A stretch of DNA of 64,000 bases, from assembly GCA_016787445.1 (NCBI GenBank), contig JAEUTQ010000012.1, positions 62,001 to 126,000 of the forward strand, in the 5' to 3' direction. The stretch is from Bacteroidia bacterium (GTDB taxonomy: Bacteria > Bacteroidota > Bacteroidia > B-17B0 > Aurantibacillaceae). A program made the translations under genes and the position numbers. Under the pieces are notes generated by a model. That model saw only the letters and a list, made by a program, of their open reading frames with translations, was not told the DNA's origin and did not search any database. Of this stretch, positions 1 through 7,850 are shown piece after piece. Each line of letters begins with the position of its first letter. Positions within the stretch are counted from its first letter, which is position 1.

Positions 1-701
1 AAAATACTAAAATAGTTCGGTATCCCAAGAATAATACCTGCGAGAATACTTTTTGGTTCGAAGAAAGCTGTTTCTTTTTTTTGTGATGTGTGTTTATAGA
101 ATGTATAGATTAAAACAAAAATTCCAATCACAAAGGCACAGAAAAAGGAAGTAATCGTAAACATCTCGCTGTCTTGTTCATTCTTGATGTAAAACGCATT
201 CGTGGCATTAATGGCGGTGTCAATTAAACCGCTGCCCAGAAATACAAGCAAGGGCAACCAAATAAGTTTTTTATCGATATGTTTGTTTTCATCATTAGAA
301 CGTGTGGCAAAATATAATGCAGCAAGTGCCAATACGATTCCTGCGACCTTGATCATGGTAAGCTCTACATTTAATACAAGCACTGAGAATAAGACAGGCA
401 TTGCTACACTCATTTTATTTGCAACCGATGCTGTTGATATGCTGATTTTTTGAGTGGTAAGTGATATTAAGTTAAAAATAGAAATTAGTAAAAAGCCAAG
501 AGGAATGCTTACAAATATCCACTTGGAATGATAGAGCGTTTCTAAATCAAAACTGTGTTTGGAGAATAAAAGTCCGGTTACGGAAGCAGTGATATAATTC
601 ACAATAATGGCATGCAGCGAATTTACTTTGAACTTATCAAACAATTTAAAAATTACAAGTAGTACTACGCTGGCGAGAATATTTAGTAGAATGTAAATCA
701 C
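1..701 (-). CDS. DMT/EamA-type drug/metabolite transporter, 3' end outside window
   Basis: The reverse strand is open from 701 to the window edge and encodes about 233 residues, mostly hydrophobic segments separated by short polar loops. Seven or so transmembrane helices are visible, in the pattern of the ten-helix DMT/EamA permeases of the inner membrane; about 60 C-terminal residues are missing. The start is GTG at 699-701, directly after the ribD stop (TAA, 702-704) and in the same frame, so translation is probably coupled to ribD. No substrate can be read from the sequence. The family includes amino-acid, metabolite and riboflavin-type exporters, and the link to ribD is positional only. 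The family call rests on hydrophobicity pattern and size. Confidence 0.75.
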   Translation of the reverse strand, partial: MIYILLNILASVVLLVIFKLFDKFKVNSLHAIIVNYITASVTGLLFSKHSFDLETLYHSKWIFVSIPLGFLLISIFNLISLTTQKISISTASVANKMSVAMPVLFSVLVLNVELTMIKVAGIVLALAALYFATRSNDENKHIDKKLIWLPLLVFLGSGLIDTAINATNAFYIKNEQDSEMFTITSFFCAFVIGIFVLIYTFYKHTSQKKETAFFEPKSILAGIILGIPNYFSI

Positions 702-1748
702 TTATGAATTATTGGTGAAAGAGAATAATAAGTCTGTTCCTGAATTACTTTGTACACCTTTACTTAAATCAAATTCAGGAGCAGCAATTCCGTTTTTAAA
801 TTCCAAATCCGGATTTACAAAAACACGTGCTTCATCCCATAATCCGGACTTAATAATTGAATCCAATAACAATGCGCCACCTTCAACAAACACACTGGAT
901 ATGTTTTGTTTTGCTAAGGATTCAAAAATATTTTTAACGGTAAAATGAGCCTTATCTAAAGTTAAATAACTAATGTTGTTATTATTTTCTTTTTCTTTTT
1001 CACTAACCACAATCGTTTTTGCATCGCTATTAAATACATTTAATCCGTTGTCCAATTTTAATTGTCGGTCAATAACAATACGTATTGGGTTATTGCCTTT
1101 TACATGCCTCACTGTTAGTTCGGGATTATCGTTAATGGCCGTGTTAGTTCCAATCATAATCGCTTGTTCATGTGATCTCCATTCGTGAACCAGTAATTTT
1201 GATTGGTGGCACGTTATCCAGTTATCTTCTTTAATATCCGAAAGCGGCCATCGGCTGATAAATCCATTCGCTGTTTGTGCCCATTTTAAAATAATGTAAG
1301 GCCTTTTTTTCTCATGAAAAGTAAAAAACCGCTTATTTAAATCACGCCCTTCTTTTTCTAAAACTCCTGCAACAACTTCTATACCGGCTTTCTTTAATTT
1401 TTCAATTCCTTTTCCGGCCACCAAAGGATTCGTATCTAAGTTTCCAATAATTACTTTCTTGATTTTTTTATCAATTATTAAATCGGAGCAAGGGGGTGTT
1501 TTTCCATGATGTGAACAAGGTTCGAGATTCAAATACAATTCGCAATCGCTATAATCAAAATTATCTGGTAAATTCTTGATGGCGTTTACTTCGGCATGGG
1601 CTTCGCCATATTTTTTGTGCCAGCCTTCCGAAATTATTTCTCCTCCTTTTACAATTACACATCCCACCATTGGATTGGGAGCCACGAAGCCAAGACCGTT
1701 TATGGCCAACTCATGGCAGCGTTTTATGTATTTATCGTGATTTTGCAT
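702..1748 (-). CDS. ribD: Riboflavin biosynthesis bifunctional deaminase/reductase RibD
   Basis: Cytoplasmic enzyme carrying out the second and third steps of riboflavin synthesis: deamination of the pyrimidine produced from GTP, then NADPH reduction of its ribosyl group. The N-terminal deaminase domain (about 1-145) has the zinc site HAEVNAI (H51, E53) and PCSHHGKTPPCSD (C78, C87). The C-terminal reductase domain (about 146-348) has the GTNTAINDNPELTVR and FVEGGALLLDS motifs. Its 348 residues are normal for the family. It is transcribed divergently from ffh, and the permease gene follows at its stop codon. No other riboflavin genes are in the window. Confidence 0.96.
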   Translation of the reverse strand: MQNHDKYIKRCHELAINGLGFVAPNPMVGCVIVKGGEIISEGWHKKYGEAHAEVNAIKNLPDNFDYSDCELYLNLEPCSHHGKTPPCSDLIIDKKIKKVIIGNLDTNPLVAGKGIEKLKKAGIEVVAGVLEKEGRDLNKRFFTFHEKKRPYIILKWAQTANGFISRWPLSDIKEDNWITCHQSKLLVHEWRSHEQAIMIGTNTAINDNPELTVRHVKGNNPIRIVIDRQLKLDNGLNVFNSDAKTIVVSEKEKENNNNISYLTLDKAHFTVKNIFESLAKQNISSVFVEGGALLLDSIIKSGLWDEARVFVNPDLEFKNGIAAPEFDLSKGVQSNSGTDLLFSFTNNS

Positions 1749-1804
1749 GTGTAAAGTCCTTCAATTTTACTGAATTATTTGAAATTTAACCAACAATAAA
1801 TCTT

Positions 1805-1831
1805 TTGATGGCTTTTTCACTCTTAATTTTG
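1805..1831 (+). promoter_or_regulatory. Bacteroidota-type promoter of ffh
   Basis: TTG at 1805-1807 and TAATTTTG at 1824-1831 match the -33 and -7 elements of Bacteroidota housekeeping promoters. The spacing is slightly short (16 nt). The -7 box ends 27 nt before the ffh ATG. Confidence 0.55.
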
Positions 1832-1858
1832 TAAATTTACCTTCTATTTTTACCTATT

Positions 1859-3202
1859 ATGTTCGATAATTTAAGTGATAAGTTAGACAGGGCCTTTAAA
1901 GTTTTAAAAGGTCATGGAAAGATTACAGAAATAAACGTTGCTGAAACTTTAAAAGAGGTTCGTAAAGCTTTATTAGATGCTGACGTTAACTATAAAGTTG
2001 CTAAGCAGTTTACAGATACAATTAAGGAAAAGGCGCTTGGACAAAATGTATTAACCGCTATTTCTCCGGGTCAACTCCTCATTAAAATCACACACGATGA
2101 GTTAACTGCCTTAATGGGCGGACAAAAAGAAGAGATTTATCTCGGCGGAAGTCCAACTATTATTTTAATGAGCGGTTTACAGGGTTCAGGTAAAACAACC
2201 TTCACCGGAAAACTCGCCAATTATTTAAAAACTAAAAAAGGTAAAAAGCCTTTAATGGTAGCTTGTGACGTTTATCGTCCGGCTGCTATTGATCAATTGC
2301 ACGTATTAGGCGAGCAAATTGGTGTGGAGGTTTTTTCCAATAAAGAAGAAAAGAATCCGATTAAAATTGCGGAAGCTGCTATTAAGCAAGCTAAAGAAAA
2401 TGGAAACAGTGTTGTGCTGATAGATACTGCCGGTCGTTTAGCGGTGGATGAAGTGATGATGACGGAGATTGCCGAATTAAAAAAGGCAGTTAAACCAAAT
2501 GAGATTTTGTTTGTGGTGGATTCCATGACCGGTCAGGATGCAGTGAACACCGCCAAAGCATTTAACGATCGATTGGATTTTGACGGTGTTATCTTAACCA
2601 AATTAGATGGTGATACACGCGGTGGTGCGGCCTTGTCGATTAAATCGGTAGTAAATAAGCCGATTAAGTTTATTGGTACAGGCGAAAAAATGGATGCTTT
2701 GGATGTGTTCTATCCTGAGCGTATGAGCGATCGTATATTGGGAATGGGTGACGTTGTAACATTAGTGGAGCGCGCGCAAGAACAGTATAACGAAGAAGAA
2801 GCAAGAAAATTATCGAAGAAGATTGCCAAGAATCAATTTGATTTAAATGATTTCTTAAGTCAGTTACAGCAAATTAAAAAAATGGGTAACATCAAAGACT
2901 TAGTAGGCATGATTCCGGGCATTGGAAAAGCAGTGAAGGATGCCGATATAAATGAAGACGCTTTCAAACACATTGAAGCAATTATTTATTCAATGACTCC
3001 TGCCGAAAGAAGTAAGCCTGAGTTAATAAATGGATCAAGGAGACAAAGAATTGCGAAGGGTTGCGGACAAAACATCAGTGAGGTAAATAAATTACTGAAG
3101 CAATTTGAAGATACCCGTAAAATGATGCGCATGATGAACGATAAAAATGCTATGAGTAAACTAATGCGTAACATGCCTAAAATGCCTGGTGGTCCTCAAT
3201 AA
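1859..3202 (+). CDS. ffh: Signal recognition particle GTPase Ffh
   Basis: Protein part of the signal recognition particle. It binds 4.5S/SRP RNA and hydrophobic signal sequences and delivers ribosomes to FtsY at the inner membrane. The N helix bundle occupies about 1-90. The G domain has GLQGSGKT (106-113), DVYRPAAIDQL, DTAGRL and TKLDGD, the full set of SRP GTPase motifs. The C-terminal M domain (from about 325) ends in a methionine-rich stretch with repeated MRMM/MRNMPKMPG elements. Length (447) is typical. It has its own promoter, and a small lipoprotein gene follows after 9 nt. Confidence 0.98.
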   Translation: MFDNLSDKLDRAFKVLKGHGKITEINVAETLKEVRKALLDADVNYKVAKQFTDTIKEKALGQNVLTAISPGQLLIKITHDELTALMGGQKEEIYLGGSPTIILMSGLQGSGKTTFTGKLANYLKTKKGKKPLMVACDVYRPAAIDQLHVLGEQIGVEVFSNKEEKNPIKIAEAAIKQAKENGNSVVLIDTAGRLAVDEVMMTEIAELKKAVKPNEILFVVDSMTGQDAVNTAKAFNDRLDFDGVILTKLDGDTRGGAALSIKSVVNKPIKFIGTGEKMDALDVFYPERMSDRILGMGDVVTLVERAQEQYNEEEARKLSKKIAKNQFDLNDFLSQLQQIKKMGNIKDLVGMIPGIGKAVKDADINEDAFKHIEAIIYSMTPAERSKPELINGSRRQRIAKGCGQNISEVNKLLKQFEDTRKMMRMMNDKNAMSKLMRNMPKMPGGPQ

Positions 3203-3211
3203 TATTTTAAA

Positions 3212-3634
3212 ATGAAAAGGATTTTTTTCGTTATAGTCTTATTTTCGGTTTGTATTACAACGACAACATGTAAGAAAATTTCGAAATATCCTTTTAACAT
3301 GGCAGGGCGTTGGGTTGGTTATGGTTATTGTCCTGTATACTTAGAAATCAATAAAAATAATCATGGACGTTATGGTACTTTTTCTGCGGACAAAGGTTGT
3401 GGAGGAAAAAGTTGGAAGGGGAAAGTGACTTTTACAAACACTCATTTATACGTTGGTTCAACTACTTTTAAATTTATACAAAAACCAACTTTATATATTG
3501 GTAATGATTCAATATCTGACTCATGGCAGAATATGAGTAGCGGTAAAGTTAAAATAATAGCGAGTATGATAGTTAGAACCAGTCTTTTCCATCATAACGA
3601 CGAACACACGTTTTTTAAAATATTAGATTATTAA
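3212..3634 (+). CDS. Small putative lipoprotein of unknown function
   Basis: Encodes 140 residues. The N terminus has a short basic, hydrophobic signal (about 1-20) ending in TTTTC followed by KK. Cys20 is a plausible lipidation site, although the residues before it are a weak lipobox. The mature part is rich in Gly, Tyr, Trp and Lys and has two further cysteines in the CGGKSWKG and GYCPVY contexts, so a small beta-rich fold is likely. I do not recognise a family. It lies 9 nt after ffh and 1 nt before folD, so it is probably co-transcribed with both. Nothing in it suggests a role in SRP or folate function. Confidence 0.65.
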   Translation: MKRIFFVIVLFSVCITTTTCKKISKYPFNMAGRWVGYGYCPVYLEINKNNHGRYGTFSADKGCGGKSWKGKVTFTNTHLYVGSTTFKFIQKPTLYIGNDSISDSWQNMSSGKVKIIASMIVRTSLFHHNDEHTFFKILDY

Positions 3635-3635
3635 T

Positions 3636-4517
3636 ATGGAATTAATTGACGGAAAAAAAATCGCGCAGCAACTTCAGGATGAAATTGCCGCAGAAGTTAA
3701 ACAGTTTGTTTCGGGTGGAGGTAAAGTTCCTCATTTGGCGGCAATATTGGTTGGCGACGATCCCGCATCGATGGCTTATGTTGGTTCTAAAGTAAAAACC
3801 TGTGAGAAAGTGGGTTTTAAATCTACACTCAAAAAATTTCCGGCAACTATTTCAGAAGCTGAATTATTGCATGAGTTGGATGTTTTGAATAATGATAATG
3901 ATATTGATGGTTATATTGTGCAGTTGCCTTTGCCAAAACATATCAATGAACATAAAATTATTGAAGCCGTAAAACCAAGCAAAGATGTTGATGGTTTTCA
4001 CCCGATTAATGTAGGGCGATTAGTATTAGATTTACCGACTTATATCAGCGCTACACCTTTTGGAATTACACAATTATTAGAACGTTATAATATTGAAACT
4101 TCCGGTAAAAATTGTGTGGTTATAGGCCGCAGTCATATTGTTGGTTCGCCAATGAGTATTTTGATGGCGAAAAACGATAAGTTCGCGAATTGCACCGTTA
4201 CTCTTTGTCACAGCCGCACAAAAGATTTGAAAGCACATTGTTTAAATGCAGATATCATCATCGCTGCCATTGGTAAACCAAATTTTGTAACAGCGGATAT
4301 GGTAAAGCAAGGCGCTGTAATTATTGATGTCGGAATTAATCGTGTTGATGATGCGAGTTTGCCTAAAGGGTACAAGTTAGTGGGAGATGTAGACTTTGAA
4401 GGATGCGCTCCAAAGTGTTCTTATATCACACCGGTTCCCGGTGGAGTAGGTCCGATGACCATAGCTTCATTAATAAAAAACACGCTGTTAGCTGCTAAAA
4501 AAGAGATTTACGCTTAA
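3636..4517 (+). CDS. folD: Methylenetetrahydrofolate dehydrogenase/cyclohydrolase FolD
   Basis: Bifunctional cytoplasmic enzyme of one-carbon metabolism. It oxidises 5,10-methylene-THF to methenyl-THF with NADP and hydrolyses it to 10-formyl-THF. The active-site motif YVGSKVK (Y48, K52, K54) is intact, as are [10 protein letters not shown], the [10 protein letters not shown] loop, the dinucleotide-binding stretch [14 protein letters not shown] and the C-terminal [10 protein letters not shown] signature. Its 293 residues are normal. Its stop overlaps the stop of the facing anti-sigma-like gene. Confidence 0.97.
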   Translation: MELIDGKKIAQQLQDEIAAEVKQFVSGGGKVPHLAAILVGDDPASMAYVGSKVKTCEKVGFKSTLKKFPATISEAELLHELDVLNNDNDIDGYIVQLPLPKHINEHKIIEAVKPSKDVDGFHPINVGRLVLDLPTYISATPFGITQLLERYNIETSGKNCVVIGRSHIVGSPMSILMAKNDKFANCTVTLCHSRTKDLKAHCLNADIIIAAIGKPNFVTADMVKQGAVIIDVGINRVDDASLPKGYKLVGDVDFEGCAPKCSYITPVPGGVGPMTIASLIKNTLLAAKKEIYA

Positions 4518-5701
4518 GGGTACCCGAAGTGTAAAGTTTCTTTGATTGCCTTACCACCTTTTTGGGCAGGTTTCCAATTCGGCATTTTTAAGAGAATCGA
4601 TTCTAAATCTTTTTCGCAGTTAGTGCAATTAGCAAAAGAGCTTAAGAATTTCACTTTCGTAATTTTACCGTTTTCATCAATCGATAGTTTTGCTTTAAAC
4701 TCTTTTACATTTGATTTTAATGTGGCATTCTTATCAATTTCTGATTTAATGTAAGCTTGTGCGTTAACGTAAGATTTTTGGATAAATACTGGCTGACTGA
4801 TGGCATCGCCGGCATTATCCAAATCAGCTTTTCCTGAAAACTCCGCATTTGAAGATTTAGTTGCACTTGCAGGTTGTTCACTCGCTAAAGCTTCTGTTGC
4901 AGGCGCTTTTCCGGGCGCATTTTTATATTCACTGTCTTTTGCTTTCTTTTTTAATCCGCCAACAGTGCTGCGGGCTTTAACGCCTTCTTCTTTTTTATCT
5001 GCCAAAACAATAGGCTGAACAGCTTCTTTCTCCGAAAGGTTCTCATCTCTTCTGTAATCTTTTTGATCTTCGGAAGGAGAAGGAGGAACAGCCGCTGTAA
5101 CCGGACCGTTATTAGATTCTTGCTGCTTATTAGCTAATACCATATCATCCATGGCGCTGCCGGCTCCGGTTGCTGCTGTAGTTTTAGTTGTTATATCCGT
5201 AGGTTTCGTGTCTGTTTCTCCGGAAGCATTTTCTTTACGTTCAAGTCTGTTTTCTTTCTCAGCAGATTTTTCAGTTACTGATGAACCTTCCGTCTCTTCT
5301 GTTGCCGGAGATAAATCAGCTTCCTTTTTTAATTCATCAACCGGTGCTAATTCTCCGGGAACACTTTCTTTTTGTTCTGCCGATTCGCTAAGGGCTAATT
5401 CAGCTTTGTAAGAATTAAGCGAGTTGTAAAAAATTACGGTGAGACCTATGACTAAAATTAATCCGGCCGCCATACTTAAATAAAAGAAAGTGCGGTTCCC
5501 CGATTTCTTTTGAGAGTATTCTTCACTGATGCGCGCATCCAGTTTAGCTTGTAAAGAACGAGCCAATTCAGGATTTTCGAGAGAAGCGAAACCTTCGAGA
5601 GCCTCCTTCTCAAAATCATCGAGGCCGGCCGAGTCGTTTGTTTCCAAACGCTTCAACAACTCATCGCTGCTTGGTGTATGTTTATTCAGCTTATTGGCCA
5701 T
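4514..5701 (-). CDS. Single-pass membrane protein with TonB-like C-terminal domain; probable anti-sigma partner
   Basis: 395 residues with three parts. The cytoplasmic N terminus (about 1-65) is helical and acidic, like the sigma-binding tails of Bacteroidota anti-sigma proteins. One transmembrane helix follows at about 70-92. A long low-complexity stretch (about 95-290), rich in Glu, Lys, Ala, Ser and Thr, probably crosses the periplasm. The last 80 or so residues resemble a TonB/energy-transducer C-terminal domain ([16 protein letters not shown], then [23 protein letters not shown]) with an added NCTNC motif. The gene starts inside the end of the ECF sigma gene (11-nt overlap), which suggests it binds that sigma factor. 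A classic zinc anti-sigma motif was not seen, so the role comes from context. Confidence 0.65.
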   Translation of the reverse strand: MANKLNKHTPSSDELLKRLETNDSAGLDDFEKEALEGFASLENPELARSLQAKLDARISEEYSQKKSGNRTFFYLSMAAGLILVIGLTVIFYNSLNSYKAELALSESAEQKESVPGELAPVDELKKEADLSPATEETEGSSVTEKSAEKENRLERKENASGETDTKPTDITTKTTAATGAGSAMDDMVLANKQQESNNGPVTAAVPPSPSEDQKDYRRDENLSEKEAVQPIVLADKKEEGVKARSTVGGLKKKAKDSEYKNAPGKAPATEALASEQPASATKSSNAEFSGKADLDNAGDAISQPVFIQKSYVNAQAYIKSEIDKNATLKSNVKEFKAKLSIDENGKITKVKFLSSFANCTNCEKDLESILLKMPNWKPAQKGGKAIKETLHFGYP

Positions 5702-6278
5702 TTTGTAATTCTGTTATTTTATTTTTCAAGTTCCGTTTTCCGTTTTGTATATAACTCTTTACTTCATTTGCATTAAATCCTGTTATATCTACAATTTCGT
5801 TATACGATTTGTTTTTATAGTAAAACAGGATGATGCATTGTTTCTGCTCTTTACTTAAAGTGCCGAGAGCAGTTTCCAGTTGCGAGATCGTGTTTTCTTT
5901 CTCATCGTTTGAATTGAGATGTAAATCCGAACCCGAATCCATAAACAATACTTTATTGTCCTGAAGTTCAATGTCTTTTTTAAGCTGCGATTGCTTTTTT
6001 CGAAGTTCCATCAAACACATGTTTTTGGAATAGGTGTAAAGCCAGCTTTTAAAAAATTCGATTTTGTGCTTTTTGAGATCGGCTGTTAGTTTCTCGAAGA
6101 TATTCATCACAAGATCCTGTGCTTCATCCTCATTTTTAAGATACTTAATGCATAAACCTAATACCAAATGCGAATAACGTTTAAAAAGTATGCCTAAATA
6201 GTTGGGGTTACCCTCCTCGCAATACCTTCTAATTAGCTCGTTATCATCAAGTTGATTATATTCAGCTTTGTATAGCAT
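5691..6278 (-). CDS. ECF RNA polymerase sigma factor
   Basis: 195-residue extracytoplasmic-function sigma factor. Region 2 is seen at about 10-85: ELIRRYCEEGNPNYLGILFKRY, then the NEDEAQDLVMNIFEKL core-binding helix and the FKSWLYTYSKNMCLMELRK DNA-melting segment. Region 4 is at about 130-190, with LSKEQKQCIILFYYKNKSYNEI and a helix-turn-helix. It overlaps the following TonB-domain membrane protein by 11 nt, the usual sigma/anti-sigma arrangement, so it is probably held at the membrane until an envelope signal arrives. Its targets cannot be read from the window. The start is ATG at 6276-6278. Confidence 0.92.
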   Translation of the reverse strand: MLYKAEYNQLDDNELIRRYCEEGNPNYLGILFKRYSHLVLGLCIKYLKNEDEAQDLVMNIFEKLTADLKKHKIEFFKSWLYTYSKNMCLMELRKKQSQLKKDIELQDNKVLFMDSGSDLHLNSNDEKENTISQLETALGTLSKEQKQCIILFYYKNKSYNEIVDITGFNANEVKSYIQNGKRNLKNKITELQNGQ

Positions 6279-6341
6279 CCGACAACTAAATTACTCAAAT
6301 ATCAAAGAAATTAACACAATTTTCACTTAATAATTATTAAA

Positions 6342-6372
6342 TTGTGAAGGCAATACCCAAATGTTATATTTG
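6342..6372 (+). promoter_or_regulatory. Promoter of the YfiR-TPR-SpoIIE operon
   Basis: TTG (6342-6344), 20 nt, then TATATTTG (6365-6372), a close match to the Bacteroidota consensus. It lies about 40 nt before the first start codon of the operon, in the divergent gap facing the sigma factor gene. Confidence 0.65.
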
Positions 6373-6412
6373 TAGGTTATTGTGGCAGGAAGTTTGCTGT
6401 CATTACTGTTAA

Positions 6413-6937
6413 TTGGCAAAATTTGGTAAATATTTAATCGTTGCGTTGTGCATAACCGTGAGTTTCGGTTTTATGCAGAACTTTGATACCAATGCCAAAA
6501 TCAAGGCTGTATTCCTTTACAATTTTACACGTTATTTTGAATGGCCGGAAGGTAAAAAAACCGGTAATTTCATCATTCACATGGTGGGAAAAAACGAAGC
6601 CTTATTGAAAGAGCTGAATAAAATGGCGGAAAGTAAAATGGTGGGTAATCAAAAGATGGAGGTAATTAATACACCAACTTTTGACGGTAAATCAAAACCT
6701 CATATGTTATTTATTTTACCGGATGCCAGTAAGTCATTAAATGATATTGTTGCTAAAATGAAAGGCAAAGGTGCCTTAATTATTGCCGAGAAAGAGGGAG
6801 CCGCAAAAACAGGAGCTGCTATCAACTTTGTGGTGATAGACAATAAACAAAAATTTGAATACAGTAAAACAAGTGCCGTAAAGGCGGGATTAAAAACCAG
6901 CGAGGATTTTAAAGCCCTTGCCATTGCGATAGATTAA
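6413..6937 (+). CDS. YfiR-like (DUF4154) periplasmic protein
   Basis: 174 residues with an N-terminal signal sequence (about 1-20) and the family's hallmark KIKAVFLYNFTRYFEWP near the start of the mature protein. In Pseudomonas, YfiR is a periplasmic repressor of the membrane diguanylate cyclase YfiN. Here the partner is more likely the membrane SpoIIE phosphatase encoded two genes later, and no cyclase is seen nearby. The start is TTG at 6413: an in-frame stop lies directly upstream, and the first ATG would remove the signal sequence. It is first in a three-gene operon, and the next gene starts 2 nt after its stop. Confidence 0.82.
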   Translation: MAKFGKYLIVALCITVSFGFMQNFDTNAKIKAVFLYNFTRYFEWPEGKKTGNFIIHMVGKNEALLKELNKMAESKMVGNQKMEVINTPTFDGKSKPHMLFILPDASKSLNDIVAKMKGKGALIIAEKEGAAKTGAAINFVVIDNKQKFEYSKTSAVKAGLKTSEDFKALAIAID

Positions 6938-6939
6938 AA

Positions 6940-7836
6940 ATGAAAGTAAAAAATATTACATATTTGATTTTACTTTTTAGCCTGATGCTAAGCAGCAATG
7001 CTTTTGCGCAGCTTGATAAATTAGAGCGTGTGCAAGAGTGTTTAAAGGCTAAAGATGCTGTTTGCGCTAAGCAAAGTATCGATTCTGTATTCCTCGCTAA
7101 GGAAGCATATACCGATGCACAAGCACAATACATGCGTGCCTTTGTTTATTATGAATTAGCGAAAAAGGATAAGTATAATATTCAGTCGGCTTTCCGCGAT
7201 ACTTCTATTAATGCAGCTAAAATATCCTTAAAATTAAAACCGGATGCTGGTATTCGCGATGGTGATTTAGTTATCATCAAAAAACATTCTGAGCTTTACT
7301 ATAATATGTGTATTAAATATTTGTATGATTCATTAAACTACGAACGTTCAAGCGCGTCTTATAAGAACTATAAGCAATTGTATTTAATGGTAGATTCATC
7401 GTTTAACTTCCAGGCTAAGGATATCGAGTATTATTCGGCTGTAGGTTCTCATTTCTCCGATTTATTTAATGCGAATAATACGAAAACAGAATTTGGAGAG
7501 AATGGTAAGATTGCCTTAATGAAAGTGCTTGAGTTAGATCCTAAAAACGTAAGCGCTAATATTAATTTGGGTATCATTTATTATAATCAAGGTGTAAACC
7601 TTATTAATTCAATGGATATCGATACGCCGCTGGATAAATTAGAGGCTATTCAGGATAATTCGGTGAAATTATTTAAACAGTCATTACCATTTATGACTAA
7701 GGTGTATCAGCTCGATCCTAAAAACGTAAAAGCATTAGAAAGTCTTCGTCAGATCTATCAGGCCTTAAACGATGACGCGAAGAAAGAAGAGTTTAATAAA
7801 AAATTATTGGACGCACGCGGCGGAAGCGATAAGTAG
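6940..7836 (+). CDS. Secreted tetratricopeptide-repeat protein
   Basis: 298 residues. A clear signal peptide (about 1-23, ending NAFAQ) is followed by helical repeats. TPR-like units are visible near 170-290, such as ALMKVLELDPKNVSANINLGIIYYNQG and MTKVYQLDPKNVKALESLRQIYQAL. It is probably periplasmic and a scaffold, with no catalytic motif. It sits between the YfiR-like gene (2-nt gap) and the SpoIIE phosphatase gene (14-nt gap), so it may link the periplasmic sensor to the membrane phosphatase. That link is inferred from position only. Confidence 0.8.
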   Translation: MKVKNITYLILLFSLMLSSNAFAQLDKLERVQECLKAKDAVCAKQSIDSVFLAKEAYTDAQAQYMRAFVYYELAKKDKYNIQSAFRDTSINAAKISLKLKPDAGIRDGDLVIIKKHSELYYNMCIKYLYDSLNYERSSASYKNYKQLYLMVDSSFNFQAKDIEYYSAVGSHFSDLFNANNTKTEFGENGKIALMKVLELDPKNVSANINLGIIYYNQGVNLINSMDIDTPLDKLEAIQDNSVKLFKQSLPFMTKVYQLDPKNVKALESLRQIYQALNDDAKKEEFNKKLLDARGGSDK

Positions 7837-7850
7837 TAGGGCATTGGTGT

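Noticed and set aside
202-453. 83-codon plus-strand frame in the permease region
   Set aside because: It is antisense to a continuous membrane-protein frame that runs to the window edge.
4800-5411. Open frames opposite the low-complexity part of the sigma partner
   Set aside because: The Ala/Ser/Phe-rich translations mirror the Glu/Lys/Ala-rich coding strand; not genes.
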